The position numbers and the translations under genes are program-made. From Hermodice carunculata (taxonomy: Eukaryota > Annelida > Polychaeta > Eunicida > Amphinomidae), in the NCBI GenBank assembly GCA_964020975.1, contig OZ026621.1:95028611-95092610 (forward strand): a DNA stretch of 64,000 nt, in the 5' to 3' direction. Shown one piece after another: positions 11,004 through 23,400 of the stretch. The notes beneath the pieces are model-generated. The model made no database searches. It was not told the origin of the DNA and saw only the letters and a program-made list of their open reading frames with translations. How positions within the stretch are numbered: the first letter of the stretch is position 1; the number at the start of each line of letters is the position of its first letter.

Positions 11004-12669
11004 TAAAAAATGAAAAAAAAAATGAAAAAAATGAAAAAAATGAAAAAAAACGAAACAACATGAAAAAAATAAAAAATAAAAAACAATTAAAAAATTAAAA
11101 ATTTAAAAAATGAAAAAAATTGAAAAAAAAATTAAAAAAACAAAAACAAAAAAAAAAAAACAAAAAACAAAAAAATGAAAAAAATAGAAAAAAAATGAAA
11201 ACAACAATATTTTTTTTTTAAATGAGAAAAAAGAAAAAAATGAAAAAATTGAAAAAAAAACCAAAACCAAAAAAAGAAAAAAAAATGAACATTGATATCA
11301 GCAACTGATGAAGTTACAATCATTTCAACATTGATGTCAGGAACTGATGAAGTAACATCCATTTCAACCTTCATTAAAAAAATGAAAGAAAATGAAAAAA
11401 AATAATAAAATGAAAAAAAATTTTAAAAATTTAAAAAAAAATAAAAAAACAATAAAAAAATAAGAAGAAATACATACATAAAAGAAATAAAAAAAAAAAC
11501 AATAAAAGACAATATTAAAAAAAAAACGGAAAAAAAATGTAAAAAAAATTTCAACATTGATGGCAGGAACTGATGAAGCAACATCCATTTCAACATTGAT
11601 GTCAGGAACGGATGAGGCAACATCCATTTCAACATTGATGTCAGGAACTGATGAAGTATCATCCATTTCAACATTGATGTCAGGAAATGATGAAGTACCA
11701 TCCATTTCAACATTGATAAAAAAAAATTAAAAAAAATAAAAAGAAATTTAGAAAAATGAAAAAAAAAATAAAGAATAAAAAAAAAGCAATAAAAAAATAA
11801 AAAAATGAAAAAATGAAAAAAAAGAAACACAAATGAAAAAAATGAAAAAAAACAGAAACAAAAAAAAGGAACATTGATAAAAAAAAATAAAATTAAGATA
11901 AAAAAAGGTATAAAAAAACGAAAAGCAAATAAAAATAATAAAAAAACAATAAAAAAGTATTAAAAAATGGAAAAAAATAATTAAAAAAAAACAATAAAAG
12001 AAAATATAAAAAAATGAAACAAAATAAAAAAAAAGAAAAAAATGAAAAACAAAACAAAACAAAAATGACACAAAAAAAAAAACGAAAAAAAAATGAAAAA
12101 AAAAATTAAACATTGATGACAGGAACAGATGAAGTAACATCCATTTCAACATTGGTGTCAGGAACTGATGAAGTAACATCCATTTCAACATTGATGTCAG
12201 GAACTGATGAAGTAACATCCATTTCAACATTGATGTCAGGAACTGATGAAGTAACATCCATTTCAATATTGATGAAACAAAAATAAAAAAAAATAAAAAT
12301 GAATGTAAAAAAATGAAAAAAAAAATAAAAAATAAAAAAATAAAAAAAATGAAAAAAAATAAAAGTAAAATTTAAAAAAAATTTAAAAAATGAAAAAATG
12401 AAAAAAAATGAAAAAAATGGAAAAAAACGGAAACAAGAAAGAAGAAAAATTCATGAAAAAAAAATAAAAAAAATAAAAAAAATGAAAAAAACTGACTGAT
12501 GTCAAAAAAAAAACCATAAAATTAAAAAAAAAAATGGAAAAAATAAATAAAAAAAACAATCAAAGAAAATATAAAAAAATAAAATAAATGGAAAAAAAGA
12601 AAAAAAAATGAAAAAAAAACAAAATAAAAAAAATTGTCAAAAAAAACAAAACAAAAAAAATGAAAAAAA
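11004..12669. repeat. spacer-dominated stretch between blocks 3 and 4
   Basis: Four A-rich spacers (about 11004-11287, 11373-11549, 11717-12109, 12275-12669) are separated by islands of two to four monomers. The island order (gatatcagc, gatggcagg with gatgaggcaac, gatgacaggaacag) and the spacer marks (tacatacataaaag, gaaacacaaatg, gaaacaagaaagaag) are the same as in later 3.5-kb units. Confidence 0.85.
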
Positions 12670-13542
12670 ATTCAACATTCATGGCAGGAACGGATGAAGT
12701 AACATCCATTTGAACATTGATGTCAGGAACGGATGAAGTAACATCCATTTCAACATTGATGTCTGGAAGTTATGAAGTAACATCCATTTCAACATTGATG
12801 TCAGGAACTGATGAAGTTACATCCATTTCAACATTGATGTCAGAAACTGATGAAGTTACATCCATTTCAACATTGATGTCAGGAAGAGATGAAGTTACAT
12901 CTATTTCAACATTGATGTCAGGAACTGATGAAATAACATCCATTTCAACATTGCTGTCAGGAACTGATGAAGTTACATCCATTTCAACATTGATATCGGG
13001 AAGTGATGAAGTAACATCCATTTCAACACTGATGTCAGGAACTGATGAAGCAACGTCCATTTCAACATTGATGTCAGGAACTGATGAAGCAACATCCATT
13101 TCAACATTGATGTCAGGAACTGATGAAGTTACATCCATTTCAACATTGGTGTCAGGAAGTGATGAAGTTACATCCATTTCAACATTGATATCGGGAAGTG
13201 ATGAAGTAACATCCATTTCAACACTGATGTCAGGAACTGATGAAGCAACGTCCATTTCAACATTGATGTCAGGAACTGATGAAGCAACATCCATTTCAAC
13301 ATTGATGTCAGGAACTGATGAAGTTACATCCATTTCAACATTGATGTCAGGAACGGATGAAGTTACATCCATTTCAACATTGATGTCAGGAACTGAAGAA
13401 GTTACATCAATTTCAACATTGATGTCGGGAACTGATGAAGTAACATTCATTTCAACATGCATGTTGGGAACTGATGAAGTAACATCGATTTAAACATTGA
13501 TGTCGGGAACTGATGAAGTAACATCCATTTCATCATTGATAT
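12670..13542. repeat. monomer block 4, first block of the 3.5-kb higher-order repeat
   Basis: About 22 monomers entered by ttcaacattcatggcagg. The entry variant recurs at about 12,679, 16,180 and 19,679, giving a higher-order period of close to 3,500 bp. The minus strand is open from 13462 to 12770 (MHVEMN start). The plus strand is also open for 258 codons here, so frame length alone does not decide the sense strand in this block. Confidence 0.88.
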
Positions 13543-16169
13543 AAAAAATGAAAAAAAAATGAAAAAAATGAATAAAAAATGAAAAAAAACGAAACAACAT
13601 GAAAAAAATAAAAAATAAAAAACAATTAAAAAATTAAAAATGTAAAAAATAAAAAAAATTGAAAAAAAAATTAAAAAAACAAAAACAAAACAAAAAACCA
13701 AAAAACAAAAAAATGAAAAAAATAGAAAAAAAATGAAAAAAACAATATTTTTTTTTTAAATGAGAAAAAAGACAAAATTGAAAAAATTGAAAAAAAAAAA
13801 AAAACCAAAAAAAGAAAAAAAAATCAACATTGATATCAGCAACTGATGAAGTTACAATCATTTCAACATTGATGTCAGGAACTGATGAAGTCAAATCCAT
13901 TTTAACTTTGATGTCATGAACTGATGAAGTCACAATCATTTCAACATTGATGTCAGGAACTGATGAAGTAACATCCATTTCAACATTGATGTCAGGAACT
14001 GATGAAGTAACATCCATTTCAACATTGGTGTCAGGAAGTGATGAAGTTACATCCATTTCAACATTGATATCGGGAAGTGATGAAGTAACATCCATTTCAA
14101 CACTGATGTCAGGAACTGATGAAGCAACGTCCATTTCAACATTGATGTCAGGAACTGATGAAGTTACATCCATTTCAACATTGATGTCAGGAACGGATGA
14201 AGTTACATCCATTTCAACATTGATGTCAGGAACTGAAGAAGTTACATCCATTTCAACATTGATGTCGCGAACTGATGAAGTAACATTCATTTCAACATGC
14301 ATGTCGGGAACTGATGAAGTAACATCGATTTAAACATTGATGTCGGGAACTGATGAAGTAACATCCATTTCATCATTGATATAAAAAATGAAAAAAAAAA
14401 TGAAAAAAATGAAAAAAAATGAAAAAAAAAAGGAAACAACACGAAAAAAATAAAAAATAAAAAACAATTAAAAAATTAAAAATGTAAAAAATAAAAAAAA
14501 TTGAAAAAAAAATTGAAAAAACAAAAACAAAAACAAAAAAACAAAAAAACAAAAAAATGAAAAAAATGGAAAAAAAATGAAAAAAACAATATTTTTTTTT
14601 AAATGAGAAAAAAGAAAAAATGAAAAAATTGAAAAAAAAAACAAAACCAAAAAAAGAAAAAAAAATCAACATTGATATCAGAAACTGATGAAGTTACAAT
14701 CATTTCAACATTGATGTCAGGAACTGATGAAGTCAAATCCATTTTAACTTTGATGTCATGAATTGATGAAGTCACAATCATTTCAACATTGATGTCAGGA
14801 ACTGATGAAGTAACATCCATTTCAACCTTCATTAAAAAAAATGAAAGAAAATGAAAAAAAATAATAAAATGAAAAAAAATTTAAAAGATGTAAAAAAAAA
14901 TAAAAAAACAATAAAAAAATAAGAAGAAATACATACATAAAAGAAATAAAAAAAAAAAACAATAAAAGACAATATTAAAAAAAAAAACGGAAAAAAAATT
15001 GTAAAAAAAATTTCAACATTGATGGCAGGAACTGATGAAGCAACATCCATTTCAACATTGATGTCAGGAACGGATGAGGCAACATCCATTTCAACATTGA
15101 TGTCAGGAACTGATGAAGTATCATCCATTTCAACATTGATGTCAGGAAATGATGAAGTACCATCCATTTCAACATTGATAAAAAAAAATTAAAAAAAATA
15201 AAAAGAAATTTAGAAAAATGAAAAAAAAATAAAGATTAAAAAAAAGCAATTAAAAAATAAAAAAATGAAAAATTGAAAAAAAGAAACACAAATGAAAAAA
15301 ATGAAAAAAAAACAGAAACAAAAAAAAAGAACATTGATAAAAAAAAATAAAAATAAGATAAAAAAAGGTATAAAAAAACGAAAAGCAAATAAAAAAATAA
15401 AAAAACAATAAAAAAGTATTAAGAAATGGAAAAAATAATGAAAAAAACAATAAAAGAAAATATAAAAAAATGAAATAAAATGAAAAAAAAAGAAAAAAAT
15501 GAAAAAAAAACAAAACAAAACAAAAAATGACACAAAAAAAAAACGAAAAAAAAAAATGAAAAAAAAAATCAACATTGATGACAGGAACAGATGAAGTAAC
15601 ATCCATTTCAACATTGGTGTCAGGGAATGATGAAGTAACATCCATTTCAACATTGATGTCAGGAACTGATGAAGTAACATCCATTTCAACATTGATGTCA
15701 GGAACTGATGAAGTAACATCCATTTCAACATTGATGTCAGGAACTGATGAAGTAACATCCATTTCAATATTGATGAAACAAAAATTAAAATGAATTTTAA
15801 CAAATGAAAAAAAATAAAAAATAAAAAATAAAAACAAAAAAGAAATGAAAAAAAAAAAAATAAAATCTGAAAAAAATAAAAAAATAAAAAAATTAAAAAA
15901 ATGAAAAAAAATGGAAATAACGGAAACAAGAAAGAAGAAAAATTGATAAAAAAAAATAAAAAATAAAAATGAAAAAAAACTGCCTGATGTCAAAAAAAAT
16001 TAAAAAAACAATTTTTTTTTAAAAAAATGGAAAAAATAAATAAAAAAAACAATCAAAGAAAATATGAAAAAATAAAATAAATGGAAAAAAAAGAAAAAAA
16101 ATGAAAAAAAAATCAAAATAAAAAAAATTGTCAAAAAAACAAAACAAAACAAAAAAAAATTAAAAAAAA
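13543..16169. repeat. remainder of 3.5-kb unit A (spacers, block at 13826-14383, islands)
   Basis: Contains A-rich spacers at about 13543-13825, 14384-14667, 14831-15010, 15179-15570 and 15773-16169. Between them lie a 14-monomer block (13826-14383) and short islands. The second MHVEMN start at 14302 lies 840 bp left to right from the first at 13462. The same doublet recurs at 17040 and 17801 in unit B. Confidence 0.85.
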
Positions 16170-17119
16170 ATTCAATATTCATGGCAGGAACGGATGAAGT
16201 AACATCCATTTGAACATTGATGTCAGGAACTGATGAAGTAACATCCATTTCAACATTGATGTCAGGAACTGATGAAGTAAGATCCATTTCAACATTGATG
16301 TCAGGAACGGATGAAGTAACATCCATTTCAACATTGATGTCTGGAAGTTATGAAGTAACATCCATTTCAACATTGATGTCAGAAACTGATGAAGTTACAT
16401 CCATTTCAACATTGATGTCAGAAACTGATGAAGTTACATCCATTTCAACATTGATGTCAGGAACAGATGAAGTTACATCCATTTCAACATTGATGTCAGG
16501 AACTGATGAAATAACATCCATTTCAACATTGCTGTCTTGAACTGATGAAGTTACATCCATTTCAACATTGATATCGGGAAGTGATGAAGTAACATCCATT
16601 TCAACACTGATGTCAGGAACTGATGAAGCAACGTCCATTTCAACATTGATGTCAGGAACTGATGAAGCAACATCCATTTCAACATTGATGTCAGGAACTG
16701 ATGAAGTTACATCCATTTCAACATTGGTGTCAGGAAGTGATGAAGTTACATCCATTTCAACATTGATATCGGGAAGTGATGAAGTAACATCCATTTCAAC
16801 ACTGATGTCAGGAACTGATGAAGCAACGTCCATTTCAACATTGATGTCAGGAACTGATGAAGCAACATCCATTTCAACATTGATGTCAGGAACTGATGAA
16901 GTTACATCCATTTCAACATTGATGTCAGGAACGGATGAAGTTACATCCATTTCAACATTGATGTCAGGAACTGAAGAAGTTACATCAGTTTCAACATTGA
17001 TGTCGGGAACTGATGAAGTAACATTCATTTCAACATGCATGTTGGGAACTGATGAAGTAACATCGATTTAAACATTGATGTCGGGAACTGATGAAGTAAC
17101 ATCCATTTCATCATTGATA
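16170..17119. repeat. monomer block 5, start of 3.5-kb unit B
   Basis: About 24 monomers. The variant order follows block 4 closely (gtctggaagttatg, gatgaaataac, gatatcggg, gatgaagcaacgtcc, then the gaagaagttac monomer), with three extra monomers near the left end and a TGA-generating change in one copy. The minus strand is open from 17040 to 16348. Confidence 0.88.
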
Positions 17120-19669
17120 TAAAAAATGAAAAAAAAAATGAAAAAAATGAAAAAAATGAAAAAAAACGAAACAACATGAAAAAAATAAAAAATAAAAAAC
17201 AATTAAAAAATTAAAAATGTAAAAAATAAAAAAAATTGAAAAAAAAATTTAAAAAACAAAAACAAAAAAAAAAAACAAAAAAACAAAAAAATGAAAAAAA
17301 TGGAAAAAAAATGAAAAAAACAATATTTTTTTTAAATGAGAAAAAAGAAAAAAATGAAAAAATTGAAAAAAAAAACAAAACCAAAAAAAGAAAAAAAAAA
17401 TCAACATTGATATCAGCAACTGATGAAGTTACAATCATTTCAACATTGATGTCAGGAACTGATGAAGTCAAATCCATTTTAACTTTGATGTCATGAACTG
17501 ATGAAGTCACAATCATTTCAACATTGATGTCAGGAAGTGATGAAGTTACATCCATTTCAACATTGATATCGGGAAGTGATGAAGTAACATCCATTTCAAC
17601 ACTGATGTCAGGAACTGATGAAGTTACATCCATTTCAACATTGATGTCAGGAACTGATGAAGTTACATCCATTTCAACATTGATGTCAGGAACGGATGAA
17701 GTTACATCCGTTTCAACATTGATGTCAGGAACTGAAGAAGTTACATCCATTTCAACATTGATGTCGGGAACTGATGAAGTAACATTCATTTCAACATGCA
17801 TGTTGGGAACTGATGAAGTAACATCGATTTAAACATTGATGTCGGGAACTGATGAAGTAACATCCATTTCATCATTGATATAAAAAATGAAAAAAAAATG
17901 AAAAAAATGAAAAAAATGAAAAAAAACGAAAAAACATGATAAAAATAAAAAATAAAAAACAATTAAAAAATTAAAAATGTAAAAAATAAAAAAAATTGAA
18001 AAAAAAATTAAAAAAACAAAAACAAAAAAAAAAAACAAAAAACAAAAAAATGAAAAAAATAGAAAAAAAATGAAAAAAACAATTTTTTTTTTTAAATGAG
18101 AAAAAAGAAAAAAATTAAAAAATTGAAAAAAAAAAACAAAACCAAAAAAAGAAAAAAAAATCAACATTGATATCAGCAACTGATGAAGTTACAATCATTT
18201 CAACATTGATGTCAGGAACTGATGAAGTCAAATCCATTTTAACTTTGATGTCATGAACTGATGAAGTCACAATCATTTCAACATTGATGTCAGGAACTGA
18301 TGAAGTAACATCCATTTCAACCTTCATTAAAAAAAATGAAAGAAAATGAAAAAAAATAATAAAATGAAAAAAAATTTAAAAAATGTAAAAAAAAATAAAA
18401 AAACAATAAAAAATAAGAAGAAATACATACATAAAAGAAATAAAAAAAAAAACAATAAAAGACAATATTAAAAAAAAAAACGGAAAAAAAATTGTAAAAA
18501 AAATTTCAACATTGATGGCAGGAACTGATGAAGCAACATCCATTTCAACATTGATGTCAGGAACGGATGAGGCAACATCCATTTCAACATTGATGTCAGG
18601 AACTGATGAAGTATCATCCATTTCAACATTGATGTCAGGAAATGATGAAGTACCATCCATTTCAACATTGATAAAAAAAAATTAAAAAAAATAAAAAGAA
18701 ATTTAGAAAAATGAAAAAAAAATAAAGAATAAAAAAAAGCAATAAAAAAATAAAAAAATGAAAAAATGAAAAAAAGAAACACAAATGAAAAAAATGAAAA
18801 AAAACAGAAACAAAAAAAAGGAACATTGATAAAAAAAAAATAAAAATAAGATAAAAAAAGGTATAAAAAAACGAAAAGCAAATAAAAAAAATAAAAAAAC
18901 AATAAAAAAGTATTAAGAAATGGAAAAAATAATGAAAAAAACAATAAAAGAAAATATAAAAAAATGAAATAAAATGAAAAAAAAAAAGAAAAAAATGAAA
19001 AAAACACAAAACAAAATAAAAAATGACACAAAAAAAAACCGAAAAAAAAAAATGAAAAAAAAAATCAACATTGATGACAGGAACAGATGAAGTAACATCC
19101 ATTTCAACATTGGTGTCAGGAATGATGAAGTAACATCCATTTCAACATTGATGTCAGGAACTGATGAAGTAACATCCATTTCAACATTGATGTCAGGAAC
19201 TGATGAAGTAACATCCATTTCAACATTGATGTCAGGAACTGATGAAGTAACATCCATTTCAATATTAATGAAACAAAAATAAAAATGAATTTTAACAAAT
19301 GAAAAAAAATAAAAAATAAAAAATAAAAACAAAAAAAATGAAAAAAAAAAATAAATAAAATCTAAAAAAAAATAAAAAAAATAAAAAAATTAAAAAAATG
19401 AAGAAAAAAAATGGAAATAACGGAAACAAGAAAGAAGAAAAATTGATAAAAAAAAATAAAAAATAAAAATGAAAAAAAACTGCCTGATGTCAAAAAAAAA
19501 TAAAAAAAACAATAATTTTTTTTTTAAAAAATGGAGAAAATAAAAAAAAAAAACAATCAAAGAAAATATGAAAAAATAAAATAAATGGAAAAAAGAAAAA
19601 AAATGAAAAAAAAATCAAAATAAAAGAAATTGTCAAAAAAAAAAAAAAAAAAAAAAAAATGAAAAAAAA
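17120..19669. repeat. remainder of 3.5-kb unit B
   Basis: Same order of spacers and islands as unit A: spacer, short block (17402-17879), spacer, gatatcagc island, tacatacataaaag spacer, gatggcagg/gatgaggcaac/gatgaagtatc island, gaaacacaaatg spacer, gatgacaggaacag island, then gaaacaagaaagaag spacer. Spacer lengths differ by only a few bases from unit A, so the A-rich parts were copied together with the monomers. Confidence 0.87.
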
Positions 19670-20422
19670 TTCAATATTCATGGCAGGAACGGATGAAGTA
19701 ACATCCATTTGAACATTGATGTCAGGAACTGATGAAGTAACATCCATTTCAACATTAATGTCAGGAACTGATGAAGTAAGATCCATTTCAACATTGATGT
19801 CAGGAACTGATGAAGTAACATCCATTTCAACATTGATGTCAGGAACTGATGAAGTAACATCCATTTCAACATTGATGTCAGGAACTGATGAAGTTACATC
19901 CATATCAACATTGATGTCAGAAAATGATGAAGTTACATCCATTTCAACATTGATGTCAGGAACAGATAAAGAAACATCCACTTCAACATTGATGGCAGGA
20001 AATGATGAAGTTACATCCATTTCAACATTGATGTCAGGAACTGATGAAGTAACATCCATTTCAACATTGGTGTCAGGAAGTGATGAAGTTACATCCATTT
20101 CAACATTGATATCGGGAAGTGATGAAGTAACATCCATTTCAACACTGATGTCAGGAACTGATGAAGCAACGTCCATTTCAACATTGATGTCAGGAACTGA
20201 TGAAGTTACATCTATTTCAACATTGATGTCAGGAACTGATGAAGTTACATCCATTTCAACATTGATGTCAGGAACTGATGAAGTTACATCCATTTCAACA
20301 TTGATGTCGGGAACTGATGAAGTAACATTCATTTCAACATGCATGTTGGGAACTGATGAAGTAACATCGATTTAAACATTGATGTCGGGAACTGATGAAG
20401 TAACATCCATTTCAACATTGAT
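19670..20422. repeat. monomer block 6, start of unit C
   Basis: About 19 monomers entered by ttcaatattcatggcagg. It contains the aaagaaacatcc plus gatggcaggaaatg pair also present in block 1 near 2020-2060 and 2220-2250, so distant parts of the array have exchanged sequence. The minus frame is open from the MHVEMN start at 20344 through the block to 19490. Confidence 0.87.
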
Positions 20423-23400
20423 AAAAAAAATGAGAAGAAAAATGAAAAAAATGAAAAAAATAGAAAAAATACGAAACAACATGAAAAAAAATAAAAAAAT
20501 AAAAAAATTTAAAAAATAAAAAAATTCAAAAAAAAAAAATTTAAAAAACAAAACCAAAAAAAAAACAAAAAAATTAAAAAAATACATAAAATGAAAAAAA
20601 ACAATCTTTTTTAAATGAGAAAAAAAAAAAAAAAAAAAAACAAAACCAAAAAAAGAAAAAATTTAACATTGATATCAGGAACTGATGAAGTAGCAATCAT
20701 TTCAACATTGATGTCAGGAACTGATGAAGTCAAATCCATTTTAACTTTGATGTCATGAACTGATGAAGTAACATCCATTTCAACCTTGATTAAAAAAAAT
20801 GAAAGAAAATGAAAAAAAATAATAAAATGAAAAAAAATTTTAAAAATTAAAAAAAAATAAAAAAAAATACATACATAAAAGAAATTAAAAAAAAACAATA
20901 AAAGACAATATTAAAAAAAAAACGTAAAAAAAATTTTAAAAAAAATTTCAACATTGATGGCAGGAACTGATGAAGTAACATCCATTTCAACATTGATGTC
21001 AGGAACGGATGAGGCAACATCCATTTCAACATTGATTAAAAAAAATAAGGCAATGAAAAAAGAATAAAAGAAAAAATTAAAAAAAATAATATAAAAAAAA
21101 TTTTTAAAAAAAGGAAAAAAAATGAGAAAAATACAAAAAAAAAAATTAAACAAAGAAACAAAACAATAAAAAAATGACAAAAAAGTGAGAAAAAAACCAG
21201 AAAAAAATGAAAAGAAAAAAAGAAATTCAACATTGATGTCAGGAACGGATGAAGTAACATCCATTTCAACATTGATGTCAGGAACTGATGAAGTTAAATC
21301 CAATTCAACATTCATGTCAGGAACTGATGAAATAACATCCATTTCAACATTGATGTCAGGAACAGATGAAGCAACATCCATTTCAACATTGATAAAAATG
21401 AAATTAATAAAAAAAAAAAAATTAAAAAAGTGAAAAAAAAGAAAAAAATAAGAAAAAATAAAATATAAAAAACAATTATCCATTTCAACATAAATAAAAA
21501 AACAAAAAAAATTAAATTAAATTAAAAAAATTAAAAAAATTAAAAAAATTAAAAAAAATTAAAAAAAATGAAAAAAATGAAAAAAATGATAAAAATGAAA
21601 AAAATAAAATAGAAAAAAATATTACAAAAATTAAAAAAATGAAAAAAAATAATAAAAAATACAATAAAAAAATAAGAAAAATTTTTAAAAATGAAAAAAA
21701 ATTAAATAAAAAATGGAAAAAAACAAAAACAAAACACTCGCCAAAACAAGTTAAAAAAATAGAAAAAAAAATATGAAAAAAATAAGAAATATAAGAAATA
21801 ATAAAATAAATGAGAAGAAAAAGAAAAAAAATTGAAAAAAATGAATAAAAAATGAAAAAAAACAAAAACAAAAAAAAATGAAAAAAGAGATCAAAAAAAA
21901 TTTTAAAAAAGAGAAAAAAAAATTCAACATTTATGTCAGGAACTGATGAAGCTACATCCATTTCAACATTGATGTCAGGAACTGATGAAGTCACATCCAT
22001 TTCAACATTGATGTCAGGAAATGATGAAGCAACATCCATTTCAACATTGATAAAGAAGATAAATTAAAAAAAATAAAAACTAAGTTTATAAAATGAAAAA
22101 AATACAGAATAATAAAAAATGAAAAACAATAAAAAAATGAAAAAAATGAAAAAAATACAAAAATGAAAAAAACGAAAAAAAATAACAGAAACAGGAAAAA
22201 AGCAACATTGATAAAAAATAAAAATTAAATAAAAAAGTATAAAAAAATGAAAAAAAAATTGAAAAAGCAATAAAAAAGTATTAAAAAATGGAAAAAAATA
22301 AACAAAAAAAAACCAATAAAATAAAAGATAAACAAAAGGAAATAAAATGAGAAAAAAAGAGAAAAATGAAAAAAAAAAAAAACAAAACAAAAAGAAATGA
22401 CAAAAAAAAAACGAAAAAAAAATGAAGAAAAAAATTCAACATTGATGGCAGGAGCGGATGAAGTAACATCCATTTCAACATTGATGTCAGGAACTGATGA
22501 AGTAACATCCATTTCAACATTGATGTCAGGAACTGATGAAGTAACATCTATTTCAACATCGATGTCAGGAACTGATGAAGCAACATCTATTTCAACATTG
22601 ATGTCAGGAACTGATGAAGTATCATCCGTTTCAACATTGATGTCAGGAACTGATGAAGTCACATCCATTTCAACATTGATGTCAGGAGCTGATGAAGTAA
22701 CATCCAATTCAACATTGATAGAAAAAAATGAAAAAAAATTTTAAAAAGGAAAAAAGTGAAAAAAAGGCAAAAATAATAAAATAAATGAGATCAAAAAGGA
22801 AAAAATGAAAAAAATGAATAAAAAATGAAACCCCCCCAAAAAAAAATGAAAAAAGAGATAAAAAAATAAATGAAAAAAAAAAGAGAAAAAAAATCAACAT
22901 TGATGTCAGGAACTGATGAAGTTAATTCCATTTCAACATTGATGTCAGGAACTGATGAAGTCACATCCATTTCAACATTGATAAAAAAAAATAAAAAGAA
23001 ATAAAAAGAAATTTAGAAAAATGAAAAAAATAAAGAATAAAAAAAAACTATAAAAAAATGAAAAAAAATGAAAAAAAGAAACACAAATGAAAAAAATGAA
23101 AAAAAAATGAAAAAAAAACAGAAACAAGAAAAAATGAACATTGAGAAAAAAAATAAAAATAAGATAAAAAAGGTATAAAAAAAACGAAAACGAAATAAAA
23201 AAAATAAAAAAACAATAAAAAAGTATTAAAAATGGAAAAAAATAATAGAAAAAAACAATCAAAGAAAATATAAAAAAATAAAATAAATGGAAAAAAAAGA
23301 AAAAAATGAAAAAAAAAAAAAAATGTAAAAAATATTCAAAAAAAAAACCAAAACAAAAAAAATGAAAAAAAATTCAACATTCATGGCAGGAAGTGATGAA

